Source: Amycolatopsis pithecellobii | GTDB lineage: Bacteria; Actinomycetota; Actinomycetes; Mycobacteriales; Pseudonocardiaceae | DNA: 64,000 bases | Direction: 5' to 3' | Assembly (NCBI RefSeq): GCF_009707865.1 | Contig: NZ_WMBA01000001.1 | Location: 186,001 to 250,000 of the forward strand | Shown here: positions 9,264-17,330 of the stretch, in pieces | Position numbering within the stretch: the stretch's first letter is position 1 | Layout of the letters: each line of letters opens with the position of its first letter | The notes under the pieces: model-generated | Told to the model about the DNA's origin: nothing | The model's input: only the letters and a program-made list of their open reading frames with translations | Database searches by the model: none | Program-made: the position numbers and the translations under genes

Positions 9264-9882
9264 GCTTCACGCCGTCCTCGGCTGCGGCCGTCACCTCGGT
9301 ATATCCGAGCGTGCGTGACCAGATGGACGAAATCTCGTCCGCCAATTCGCCGGTCGTCCAGCTTTGGCTTTCCTGGTAGGCGGCTCGGGTGCTGTCGGAC
9401 AGCATGGCGGCGAAGACGTGCGCGAGGATTTCCGGGTCAAGACTGGGCAACAGCCCGGGGGCTTCGGTGGACAGCATCGCGCGCACTATGCCGCCGGAGA
9501 GTTGCTCGAACCACTGGTCGCTCATCTTCTTGAAAGCCGGCTCAAGGCTGCTGCGCTGATCAAGGAGCAGCCACAGATCACGATTCTCGCCGAACTCTTC
9601 GACGAAGCGGTGAACGGACTTGCGTACGCTCAACTCGGGTTCGTCCCACCGCCACAGCGTCCTCGAATCGACCGCCAACCCGGCCATCGCGTCCTCGAGC
9701 AAAGCCTGAAGCGCGGCCTCTTTGTTGGTGAAATGCAGGTAGAACGAACCGTGTGCGCGGCCGGCACGTTTGACGATGTCAGCCACGGTGGCGTTGGCGT
9801 AGCCGTTCTCGGCGAACACCTGCCTGGCCGCGGAGAGCAACCGTCGCCGCGTCTCGGCGTTGCGCTCCTTCTGCGTGGCCAC
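9217..9882 (-). CDS. TetR/AcrR-family transcriptional regulator
   Basis: 221 aa with an N-terminal TetR helix-turn-helix ([20 protein letters not shown], then [13 protein letters not shown]) and an all-helical ligand domain. The likely start is GTG 9882 ([13 protein letters not shown]); the frame continues upstream into the end of the next gene without family similarity. It is convergent with the acyl-CoA operon and divides it from the broken acyl-CoA ligase. By position it probably represses acyl-CoA catabolism and responds to an acyl-CoA or free acid; the dyad at 4575-4608 is a candidate target. Confidence 0.8.
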   Translation of the reverse strand: MATQKERNAETRRRLLSAARQVFAENGYANATVADIVKRAGRAHGSFYLHFTNKEAALQALLEDAMAGLAVDSRTLWRWDEPELSVRKSVHRFVEEFGENRDLWLLLDQRSSLEPAFKKMSDQWFEQLSGGIVRAMLSTEAPGLLPSLDPEILAHVFAAMLSDSTRAAYQESQSWTTGELADEISSIWSRTLGYTEVTAAAEDGVKPTRPANRRRRQKPDR

Positions 9883-9977
9883 GACTGTGATGGTAGCTGC
9901 TGCCGGATACGGACGGGCCGTCGAGCAGTCGATCAGCCGGGATGGCCGTGCGTTCCACGCCCGGACCTTTCGCCGGA

Positions 9978-11573
9978 TCAGTGGACATTGCGCGCCGAGT
10001 CGCCCCAATACGGTGCGCGTAACGCCTTCTTGTCGACCTTTCCGACCACCGTCTGGGGAAGCGAGTCCACGACCACGATGTCCTTGGGCACATACATCGA
10101 GCCCTTGACCTGCTTCACGAAGGACTGGACCGCATGGACGTCGACGTGCTGCCCGGGGCGCGCGACCACGAACGCGGTCACCTTTTCGCCCCATTTCTCG
10201 TCGGGCACACCGATGGCCGCCGCCGAGCCGACCGCAGGGTGCCCGGTCAGTGCGGCCTCGACTTCGCTCGCGTAGATGTTGAAGCCCCCGGAGATGATCA
10301 TGTCCTTTTTGCGGTCCACGATGTACAGGAGGCCTTCGTCGTCCTGACGGGCCAAGTCTTCCGTGTGCAACCAACCGCCTTTGAGCGCTGCTTCGGTCTC
10401 CTCGGGAAGGTTCCGGTAGCCGAGCATGACGCCGCGGTTCCGCATGGCGATCTCGCCCACCTCGCCCACGGGAACGTCATGACCGTCGTCGTCGATCAGC
10501 CTGATGCGGTTCCCCACCACGGGGCGGCCACAGGAGGCAAGCTGCTCCAGGCTCGCGGTCTCGTGTGCGGCCTTGGGCAGGACCGTCCCGATGCCGGTCG
10601 ACTCCGTTTGCCCATATATCTGGGAAAAAACCGGACCTATCCGTTCACGGGCCTCGGCAAGGCGCACCGGGGACATCGGCCCGGTGGCGTACCAGATCAC
10701 CTCGAGACTCGACAGGTCTCTCGTCTCCGGACGCTCATGGTCCAGCACCGTGTAGATCATCGTCGGCAGGCCGCTGATGCAGTTGATGCGCTCCGCTTCG
10801 ATGACGTCGAGGAACCGGCTGGGGTCGAAGCCCTGCTCGATCACGACGGTGCCGCCACGAAGAAGCGCCGGGATGACACCGAGCCCGGTGGCATGGGTCA
10901 GCGGAGCCGAGGCCAGATACCGCGGCAGGTGCGGCAGTTCGAAGTCGGCCATGTGCGCAGAAACCATCTGCACCATCGACCGATGAGGCTGCATCACGCC
11001 CTTGGGTCTCCCGGTCGTCCCGCCGGTGTACTGCAGCCAGGCGACGTCGAGTTCGGTGGCCGGACCGGCATCAAGCGGCCGAACTCCGTGGGACTCGCCC
11101 TCCGGCAGACCACCTGCAGCCGGGATCACCATCAGGTGTCGCAGCGAGCCGACCTCGGCGAGGACCTAGCGGCCGTGCTCCTCCAGGGGCGCGGTCACCA
11201 CCAATACCGAAGCCTGCGCATCCGCACAGACGACGATGTGGTCTTCGACCGAGGCCAGGGCCTGAAGGCCGGTGAAGCGCCCGCCCAAAAGGTACGTCGC
11301 AGCCTGGACAATCCATGACTCGGGCATGTTCGGACTGAGCATCGTGACACCCACGCCGAGCCCCACCCCTCGACGGGCCAGCGCGGTCCGGTACTGCGAG
11401 ACGAGATCCCTGACTTGGGCGTAAGTCAGTCGCCGATCGCCGGCGACGAACGCTTCGGACGCGCTGTGCCGGGTGAGTGCCTGGACGATCAGGTCGCCCA
11501 GCGTCACCCCGGAGGAGGCCGTTGCGGCAGTTGCCGAACCGGAAGCGCTCTGCACGTTGACGGGATGAGACAT
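9978..11573 (-). pseudogene. acyl-CoA ligase gene interrupted by an in-frame TAG
   Basis: One continuous adenylate-forming enzyme frame would run from ATG 11573 to the stop at 9978 (531 codons) but contains TAG at 11168-11166. The N-terminal piece (MSHPVNVQSASGSA to EEHGR) holds the first part of the fold. The C-terminal piece, readable from an internal ATG at 11132, holds YTGGTTGRPKG, YGQTESTG, DRKKDMIISGGFNIYASEVE and the catalytic lysine in VGKVDKKALR. Both pieces are in the same frame and everything else looks intact, so this is a single nonsense change and probably recent. Alternatives are a sequencing error, readthrough, or re-initiation at 11132. It lies downstream of the AraC and HxlR genes on the same strand. 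Confidence 0.8.
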
Positions 11574-11651
11574 CCCTCAACAATCGGTGTTACCCGAAGG
11601 ACGTGCCACCGATGTTCCGCCAAGAATTACGGGTAACCCGCCACGCTGATT

Positions 11652-12422
11652 TCAGTCGTGAGTAGCGCGCGTTGTAGCGCGATAGCGACCCGGTGTCTGG
11701 CCGACGAGCTCGGTGAAGGCTTCGATGAAACTGCTGGGATTCGCCCAGCCCAGTCGCACCGCCGTGTCGGTGACCGAGGCGCCTTCGCAGAGTTCGAGTA
11801 GTGCCCGCTGAATACGCAGCAATGTGCGCCACTGATGAAAGCTCATCGACAGTTCGCTGCTGAACAGACGGCTGAGAGTTCGTTCGCTCGAACCGGTTCT
11901 GCGCCCGAGCTCCGCCAATGTCGCCGGGGTGGCCGGATCGGCGTGCAGCAGGTCGGTCACGGCCTTGAGGCGAGTGTCGCCCGGCTCCGGGAGTCGCAGC
12001 GATTCCTGCGGGGCGCGAGCGAGTTCCGCGATGACGACCTCGAGGAGCAGCCGGCCGCGGGGACTCTCGGCCGGTTCGCCGATCATCGCCAGGTAGGCCT
12101 CGCGGATCAGCGCGCTGGCCACGAACACCGAGGGCTCCGTCGGCAGTTGCCCGGCCAGTTCCGCCGGAACCCCGAGCACCCGGACATCGGTCTCGCCGTA
12201 CGCGCGACTGCTGTGCACGTAAAAGGGCGGCACCCAGGTGATGCGGTTCGCCGGCGCCACCCAGGTGCCGACCCGGGTCGCGGTGACCAGTGCGCCGGAG
12301 GCGGCGTATCTGAGCTGGCCGAAGTCATGGAAGTGCGCGGCGATGTCCTCGCCGTGCGCCAGGGGCTCGCAGACCGGCGAATCGTCGGTCCAGAACACCG
12401 GCTCGCGGATGAGTTCGGTCAT
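11652..12422 (-). CDS. AraC-family transcriptional regulator
   Basis: 256 aa. The N-terminal half looks like an AraC cupin sensor (AHFHDFGQLRYAASG, then WVPPFYVHSSRAYG). The C-terminal half carries two helix-turn-helix motifs, TLAELGRRTGSSERTLSRLF and DTAVRLGWANPSSFIEAF, ending in GQTPGRYRAT as usual for AraC proteins. It follows the HxlR gene by 6 nt on the same strand, so the two regulators are probably co-transcribed. Targets are unknown; the broken ligase downstream and the quinone oxidoreductase upstream are candidates. Confidence 0.87.
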   Translation of the reverse strand: MTELIREPVFWTDDSPVCEPLAHGEDIAAHFHDFGQLRYAASGALVTATRVGTWVAPANRITWVPPFYVHSSRAYGETDVRVLGVPAELAGQLPTEPSVFVASALIREAYLAMIGEPAESPRGRLLLEVVIAELARAPQESLRLPEPGDTRLKAVTDLLHADPATPATLAELGRRTGSSERTLSRLFSSELSMSFHQWRTLLRIQRALLELCEGASVTDTAVRLGWANPSSFIEAFTELVGQTPGRYRATTRATHD

Positions 12423-12428
12423 CGGCAG

Positions 12429-12800
12429 TCACTCTCGCCCGCGTTCGCTGGGGGCCGAGGCATCGAGGACCGCTTCGCCGTTCTCCCTTGCCCATTCCGT
12501 CAGCACGTGGATCGGATCGATCAGCGAGGCCCCGAGCGGGGTGAGTTCGTACTCGACGCGGGGCGGCGCCTCGGCGTAGGCGTGCCGGCGGACAAGCCCG
12601 TGCGACTCGAGCCGCCGGAGTGTCTGGGTGAGCACCTTGCGGGAGATATCGCCGATCAACTCGGCCAGTTCGCCATGGCGTACCGGGCCCTTGCTCAAGC
12701 CGGAGAGCACGACCGCCGTCCACTTATCGGCGATCAGTTCGACCGTCAGACGGCCCGGGCAGTCGGCGAGAAAGAAGTCGCCGGAACCGAACTCGCTCAT
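12429..12800 (-). CDS. HxlR-family winged-helix regulator
   Basis: 123 aa with the HxlR signature: an N-terminal Cys in FFLADCPGRLTVELIADKW, then ISRKVLTQTLRRLESHGLV and YELTPLGASLIDPI. The HxlR cysteine (residue 14) often senses quinones or electrophiles. It is divergent from an NADPH:quinone oxidoreductase-type gene 72 bp away, the classic arrangement for HxlR control of quinone detoxification. A GGTTCC-TATC-GGAAACC dyad lies between the two genes. Confidence 0.88.
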   Translation of the reverse strand: MSEFGSGDFFLADCPGRLTVELIADKWTAVVLSGLSKGPVRHGELAELIGDISRKVLTQTLRRLESHGLVRRHAYAEAPPRVEYELTPLGASLIDPIHVLTEWARENGEAVLDASAPSERGRE

Positions 12801-12820
12801 GGCACCAAAGGGTACCTGCT

Positions 12821-12837
12821 GGTTCCTATCGGAAACC
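12821..12837. promoter_or_regulatory. putative HxlR operator
   Basis: GGTTCC at 12821-12826 and GGAAACC at 12831-12837 form an imperfect inverted repeat with one extra A, in the 72-bp divergent gap between the HxlR gene and the quinone oxidoreductase gene. A GGTACC lies just upstream. Position and symmetry fit an autoregulated divergent promoter. Confidence 0.42.
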
Positions 12838-12872
12838 TAGCCTCGTTCTCACAACCCGAAATCAGGAGAGTC

Positions 12873-13799
12873 ATGCGAGCCATCACCCAGCACAGTTTCG
12901 GGGGCCCGGAGGTCCTCACCATCGTGGACGCGCCGGAGCCCCGGCCCCTGCCGACCGAGGTCGTCGTCCGCGTCAAGGCGATCGGGCTGAACCCACTGGA
13001 ACCACGCCTGCGCGAGGGCGAATTCCCGCTGCTCGGCCAGCCGCCGTTCATCCTGGGCTGGGACATCAGCGGCGTGATCGAAGAGGCGTTTACCTGGCGG
13101 TTCCGGCCCGGCGACGAAGTGTTCGGAATGCCCCTGTTCCCCCGGGTGGCCAATGGGTATGCCGAGTTGGTGGCAGCGCCGGCATTGCATCTGGCACGCA
13201 AACCGGCGTCGCTTTCCCATGTCGAGGCGTCGGCGTTGCCGGTGGTCGGGCTGACGGCGTGGCAGGGCCTGGTCGACCTCGCCGGCGTGACCGAGGGCGA
13301 CCGTGTCCTGGTGCATGGCGGTGGCGGTGGGGTCGGCCACGTCGCGATCCAGATCGCGAAAGCGCTCGGCGCGCACGTGGTCACCACTGCCAGCGGGAGC
13401 AAGCGGGAGTTCGTCGAGAAGCTCGGCGCCGACGAGGTGATCGACTACACGGCGGTCGACTTCACCGAGGCGGTCGGCGATATCGACGTCGTGCTCGACA
13501 CGCTCGGCGGCGACACCGTCGAACGTTCGCTCGGTGTGCTGCGCCCAGGGGGGCACCTCGTGACGGCGGTCGCCGAGGACGACAAGGAACTCATCGCGAA
13601 GTTCGAGGCGGCAGGCCGGCAATTCAGCGGCATCGCGGTCGACCCCGATCCGGTCGGCCTGCACCGCCTCGTCGAGCTCGTCGAACAGGGCAAGCTTCGC
13701 GTCCATGTGCAGGAAACGTTCCCGTTCGAGCGCATCGCCGACGCACACCGGCTGATGGAGCGCGGTCACCTCCAGGGCAAGCTCGTCCTCACAGTCTGA
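12873..13799 (+). CDS. NADP-dependent alcohol dehydrogenase / quinone oxidoreductase-type MDR protein
   Basis: 308-aa member of the zinc-free medium-chain reductase superfamily. Visible motifs are MRAITQHSFGGPEVL at the start, GLTAWQGL mid-protein, and the NADPH loop GGGGGVGHVAIQIAKALG near residues 149-166. The start at ATG 12873 follows AGGAGAG. It probably reduces quinones or alpha,beta-unsaturated carbonyls with NADPH. HxlR control from the divergent gene supports quinone or aldehyde detoxification. It ends at a strong hairpin facing the aldehyde dehydrogenase gene. Confidence 0.83.
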   Translation: MRAITQHSFGGPEVLTIVDAPEPRPLPTEVVVRVKAIGLNPLEPRLREGEFPLLGQPPFILGWDISGVIEEAFTWRFRPGDEVFGMPLFPRVANGYAELVAAPALHLARKPASLSHVEASALPVVGLTAWQGLVDLAGVTEGDRVLVHGGGGGVGHVAIQIAKALGAHVVTTASGSKREFVEKLGADEVIDYTAVDFTEAVGDIDVVLDTLGGDTVERSLGVLRPGGHLVTAVAEDDKELIAKFEAAGRQFSGIAVDPDPVGLHRLVELVEQGKLRVHVQETFPFERIADAHRLMERGHLQGKLVLTV

Positions 13800-13811
13800 T
13801 GTTTGCGGCGC

Positions 13812-13837
13812 GCCGGGGGATCAGGTGATCCCCCGGC
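13812..13837. terminator. bidirectional hairpin terminator
   Basis: GCCGGGGGATCA and TGATCCCCCGGC form a perfect 12-bp inverted repeat around a GG centre. It sits between the convergent quinone oxidoreductase (ends 13799) and aldehyde dehydrogenase (ends 13856) genes. There is no clear T-tract, which is common in high-GC actinomycetes. Confidence 0.72.
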
Positions 13838-13855
13838 TCCTCTGTGGGGCCGCCG

Positions 13856-15337
13856 CTATTCGGCGATGGGGTAGTGCGGAGCCTGGGGGCCTTCGATGGT
13901 GACCCATTGGATCTCGGTGAACTCGGCGAGTCCGGCGTGGCCTCCGGAGCGGCCGTAGCCGCTGTTCTTCAGGCCGCCGAACGGCGCTTGGGGCTCGTCG
14001 TCGAGGGTTACGCCGTTGATGTGGCACATCCCGGCGTGGACGCGTTTGGCCACATCGAGAGCGAGGGCGACATCGCGGCTGAAGACTGCCGAGCTGAGGC
14101 CGTAGTCGTTGTCGTTGGCCACGCGCAGAGCCTCCTCCGGCCCGTCCACGGGCACGATGGTGACCATGGGGCCGAACGATTCCTCGCGGTAGACACGCAT
14201 ATGTGAGGTGACGTCGGCGAGCACGGTCGGGACGAAGCACGGACCGTCGGCCTTGCCGCCGGCCAGAACCCGCGCTCCGTGCGTGCGGGCGTCCTCGGTC
14301 AGCTCGGTGAGCCGCCGCAGCGACGCGGCGTTGACCACCGGGCCCAATACGGTGCCGGGGTCGCGCGGGTCACCGTAGGCGATGCCGGCGGCGACCTTCG
14401 CGAGGCGCTGCGCGAACTCCTCGGCGACCGCCCTGTCCACCACCACTCGCTCCGTCGACAGGCAGCCCTGGCCGGAGTTGGCGAAGGCCCCGAAGGCCAC
14501 CGCGCTGACCGCGTGCTCGAGCTCGGCGTCGGCCAGGATGATCACGGGTGCCTTGCCGCCGAGTTCCAGGACGGCCTGCTTCATGTGCGAGGCGGATTTC
14601 TCCCCGATGATCCGTCCGATCCGGGTCGATCCGGTGAAGTGCACCCGCCGCACCGCGGGGTGGGCGATCAGCGTGTCCACGACCTCGGGCGCGTTCTCCG
14701 GCGCGTTGGTCACCAGGTTGAGCACCCCTTCAGGCAACCCGGCCTCGGCGAAGCACGCGGCCACGAGGCCATGGGTGCGGGGCGTCTGCTCGGAGGCTTT
14801 CATCACGACCGTGTTCCCAAGGGCAAGGGCGGCCGGGACCGAGCTACCGACCAGAAGTGCGGGAGCGTTCCAGGGGACGATGCTCGCGACCACGCCGACC
14901 GGCCGGCGGATTGTCAACGAGGTCCGGCCGGGGTTGTCGGACGGGATTACCTCGCCGGTGAGTCCCTCGTAGATCGCGGTGGCGGCATAGCGCAGCTTCC
15001 GTGCGAGCAGGCGCGCGTTGTGCGCACCCCAAGCCGCGGGGCCGCCCATCTCGGCCGTGGTCCACTCCGCCAGCTCCCCGATCCTGCCCTCCACGGCGTC
15101 CGCCGCGGCGAGCAGGTACCGGCCGCGTTCGGCGGGCAGGAGCGCCGACCACATCGGGAAAGCGGCGCCGGCGGCATCCACCGCGCGCACGACATCGGCC
15201 GGCGTGGCGGCGGCCGCCCGTGAGGCGACCGCGCCGGTGAAGGGATCCCGGGTTTCGTAGGTTGCGCCGTCCTCGGCGTCTTGCCACGCGCCGGCGATCA
15301 GCAGGCGCTGTTCGGTGGTGTGGGTCGGGGTGCTCAT
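13856..15337 (-). CDS. aldehyde dehydrogenase family protein
   Basis: 493 aa, a full-length NAD(P)-dependent aldehyde dehydrogenase. Visible are VPWNAPALL, the Rossmann-side FTGSTRIGRII, the general base Glu in LELGGKAP, and the catalytic Cys in NSGQGCLSTER. C-terminal GYGRSGGHAGLAEFTEIQW is the usual oligomerisation end. The start ATG 15337 is chosen by family length; the open frame upstream carries no similarity. A WrbA-like flavoprotein gene lies 44 nt upstream on the same strand, and both are probably driven from the operator region near 16000. Likely role: oxidation of a vanillin- or benzaldehyde-like aldehyde. Confidence 0.87.
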   Translation of the reverse strand: MSTPTHTTEQRLLIAGAWQDAEDGATYETRDPFTGAVASRAAAATPADVVRAVDAAGAAFPMWSALLPAERGRYLLAAADAVEGRIGELAEWTTAEMGGPAAWGAHNARLLARKLRYAATAIYEGLTGEVIPSDNPGRTSLTIRRPVGVVASIVPWNAPALLVGSSVPAALALGNTVVMKASEQTPRTHGLVAACFAEAGLPEGVLNLVTNAPENAPEVVDTLIAHPAVRRVHFTGSTRIGRIIGEKSASHMKQAVLELGGKAPVIILADAELEHAVSAVAFGAFANSGQGCLSTERVVVDRAVAEEFAQRLAKVAAGIAYGDPRDPGTVLGPVVNAASLRRLTELTEDARTHGARVLAGGKADGPCFVPTVLADVTSHMRVYREESFGPMVTIVPVDGPEEALRVANDNDYGLSSAVFSRDVALALDVAKRVHAGMCHINGVTLDDEPQAPFGGLKNSGYGRSGGHAGLAEFTEIQWVTIEGPQAPHYPIAE

Positions 15338-15381
15338 TCGGTATCTCCAGGCTGGTGATGGTGTGTGGTCTTCGACGTTGG

Positions 15382-15978
15382 TCAAGCCACGATGGCGGCG
15401 CGGCCCGCCTGGTGGATGTGGGTGAGTTCCGCGACGCGACCGCCGAGGTGGCGCGCGGTGCTCAGGTCGGCGTCGTGCACCGCGGGAATGTCGTTGAAGC
15501 TCTGCGCTCCGGCGCCCAGGTAGAAGCCGAGCCGGTTGTCGTCGTCGATGCTCGCGGTGGTGGTGTTCCAGCCGGGCATGAGGCCGAGGCTGACCCACAG
15601 CATTCCGTGCTGGGCGGCGAGCAATGACAGGTACTGCAAGGTGTGCATCTTGTCGCCGCTCATGGAGCCCGAGTTGGTGAACCCGGCCGCGAGCTTGTCA
15701 CGCCAGGTCTGGTCCATCCAGCGTTTGCTGGTGGCCTGGGCGAACACGTGGAAGGCGCCGGCCGCGGTGCCCATGTAGGTGGGCGAGCCGAAGATGATCG
15801 CGTCGGCCCGGTCGAGCAGGTCCCACTCGGCGTCGGCCATGGCCTCGACGTCGACGCTGGCGACCCTGGTTCCCGCGACGGAGCGCGCGCCCTTGGCGAC
15901 GGCGTCGGCGAGCTGGCTCGTATGGCCGTATCCGGAGAAGTAAGCGATGACGATCGAGACGGAAGGCGCGGTGGTCAT
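15382..15978 (-). CDS. flavodoxin-fold NAD(P)H:quinone oxidoreductase (WrbA-like)
   Basis: 198 aa. The FMN phosphate loop lies at the N-terminus (AYFSGYGHTSQLA), followed by FGSPTYMGTAAGAFHVF and GFTNSGSMSGDK, both typical of WrbA-type quinone reductases. It should reduce quinones by two electrons and avoid semiquinones. It is the first gene of a two-gene operon with the aldehyde dehydrogenase and is divergent from a TetR gene 101 bp away, whose operator cluster overlaps this promoter. Confidence 0.85.
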   Translation of the reverse strand: MTTAPSVSIVIAYFSGYGHTSQLADAVAKGARSVAGTRVASVDVEAMADAEWDLLDRADAIIFGSPTYMGTAAGAFHVFAQATSKRWMDQTWRDKLAAGFTNSGSMSGDKMHTLQYLSLLAAQHGMLWVSLGLMPGWNTTTASIDDDNRLGFYLGAGAQSFNDIPAVHDADLSTARHLGGRVAELTHIHQAGRAAIVA

Positions 15979-15994
15979 AGGGACTCCTTGGCGA

Positions 15995-16040
15995 GTATCG
16001 ATGATACGAGAATTACAGTATCACTGTATTATCGCTGATA
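15995..16040. promoter_or_regulatory. operator cluster between WrbA-like and TetR genes
   Basis: Three short perfect dyads with 3-nt centres lie side by side: GTATC-GAT-GATAC (15995-16007), ACAGT-ATC-ACTGT (16015-16027) and TATC-GCT-GATA (16030-16040). The first and third share the TATC-N3-GATA core. They lie in the divergent spacer just upstream of the TetR gene at 16080, so they are likely its binding sites. Confidence 0.68.
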
Positions 16041-16079
16041 CCACCAGCTTGATAGCGCGTGTGCTCTATCATCGCGGGC

Positions 16080-16781
16080 ATGGGCGATGACAAGGCCGGG
16101 GTGAAGCAGCGGATCCTTCGAGCGGCAGCACAACTGCTGGAGTCCGGGGGAACTGAAGCGGTGTCCACCAGGGCGGTTGCCGCCGCGGCCGGCGTACAGG
16201 CACCTGCGCTGTACCGGTTCTTCGGCGACAAGGACGGTCTACTCGCCGGGCTCGCCGCCTTCGGGTTCGAGAAGTACCTGGGGGAGAAACACGGGCTCCG
16301 CCTCACGGACGACCCGGTGGACGACCTTCACCGCGGCTGGGACCTCCATGTCGACTTCGGCTTACGGCATCCGGCCTTTTACGTGCTGATGTACGGGACG
16401 GCACACCCGGGGCGACGTCCGCCCGCGGCGGAGCAAGCGGCTGCGGTGCTGGTGAAACTACTGGGACGCGCGGCCGAGGCGGGACGATTGTGCGTGGCTC
16501 CGGAGGTGGCGGCACTGACCGTGCACGCCGCCACGACCGGGGCGACGCTCGCGCTGATCGGTGAGGACGAGACGACCCGGGACATCTCGGTGTCGCACCG
16601 CCTGCGCGACACCGTCATCGGCTCCATCGTCACCGACTCGCCGGCCTCTCCGGTGTCCGATCTTCCGTCCTTGGCGCTGGCGCTCGACGCCGCACTGGGC
16701 ACCATGGATGCCGCCGGATCACCGTTGCGAGCAGCCGAAATCGTGCTGCTGCGGGATTGGCTGCACCGCCTCGCCGGATGA
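16080..16781 (+). CDS. TetR-family transcriptional regulator
   Basis: 233 aa. The TetR DNA-binding domain runs KQRILRAAAQLLESGGTEAV, then ALYRFFGDKDGLLAGL; the C-terminal domain is helical and diverged. ATG 16080 is preferred to an in-frame GTG at 16059 because the TetR domain begins directly after it. It is divergent from the WrbA-like/aldehyde dehydrogenase operon across the three-dyad operator region, and is therefore the likely repressor of that operon and of itself. Confidence 0.83.
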   Translation: MGDDKAGVKQRILRAAAQLLESGGTEAVSTRAVAAAAGVQAPALYRFFGDKDGLLAGLAAFGFEKYLGEKHGLRLTDDPVDDLHRGWDLHVDFGLRHPAFYVLMYGTAHPGRRPPAAEQAAAVLVKLLGRAAEAGRLCVAPEVAALTVHAATTGATLALIGEDETTRDISVSHRLRDTVIGSIVTDSPASPVSDLPSLALALDAALGTMDAAGSPLRAAEIVLLRDWLHRLAG

Positions 16782-16849
16782 GCTTCCTGCGGGCCGCGGC
16801 GCGCATACACTCCATTGTGGACATTCCTGGTAGTGCTCACCGGCGGCCC

Positions 16850-16863
16850 GTAACTCACGTCAC
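16850..16863. promoter_or_regulatory. putative Crp/Fnr-type site, cupin/M24 operon
   Basis: GTAACTCACGTCAC, which on the other strand reads GTGACGTGAGTTAC (GTGAC-N4-GTTAC). It matches 13 of 14 bases with the site at 19457-19470 next to the Crp-family gene. It lies 66 nt upstream of the cupin start. A perfect CGTCACGGTGACG palindrome overlaps it at 16858-16870. Confidence 0.58.
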
Positions 16864-16928
16864 GGTGACGCGGTAGCAGCGCGGTTAGCGTGACGTCGCC
16901 CAATGTCGGGAAGCAAAAGGAGATCGGC

Positions 16929-17282
16929 ATGACCGATTCACCGAAACACGTCATCTGGCGGGACGTCGAGCCGGCGCCGCTGTTCGATCTCGGGGAGCGA
17001 GCCACCTACAAGGCTCTCACCGGGAAGACCGCGCAGATCATGCGCGTCGAGATGAAGGCAGGGGTGCATTTTCCCAACCCGGACGACCCCGCCGAGCTGG
17101 AGACGCACCCCAACGAGCAGATCTCGACCGTCCTTTCCGGACGGATGAGGATCGTCATCGACGGTGTCGAGCGGGTGGTCGGCCCAGGGGAGACGATCGC
17201 GATCCCGCCCGGTGCGCCACATGTGGCCGAGTTCCTGGAGGACACGGAAATGCTTGAGGTATTCGTTCCGCCGATCATGTAG
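16929..17282 (+). CDS. single-domain cupin protein
   Basis: 117 aa, one cupin barrel. Histidine and glutamate residues in THPNEQISTVLSGRMRIVIDG and PPGAPHVAEF look like the two halves of a cupin metal site. The start at ATG 16929 has a strong AAGGAGA Shine-Dalgarno 7 nt upstream, better than the upstream in-frame start. It is followed by the M24-like gene after 48 nt. The substrate is unknown; such proteins often work with aromatic or sugar catabolic enzymes, as isomerases, lyases or dioxygenases. Confidence 0.72.
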   Translation: MTDSPKHVIWRDVEPAPLFDLGERATYKALTGKTAQIMRVEMKAGVHFPNPDDPAELETHPNEQISTVLSGRMRIVIDGVERVVGPGETIAIPPGAPHVAEFLEDTEMLEVFVPPIM

Positions 17283-17330
17283 GCCCCCGCGTCCCGGTGG
17301 ACCGACAGACCCGAAAGCGAGAGATCCGAA

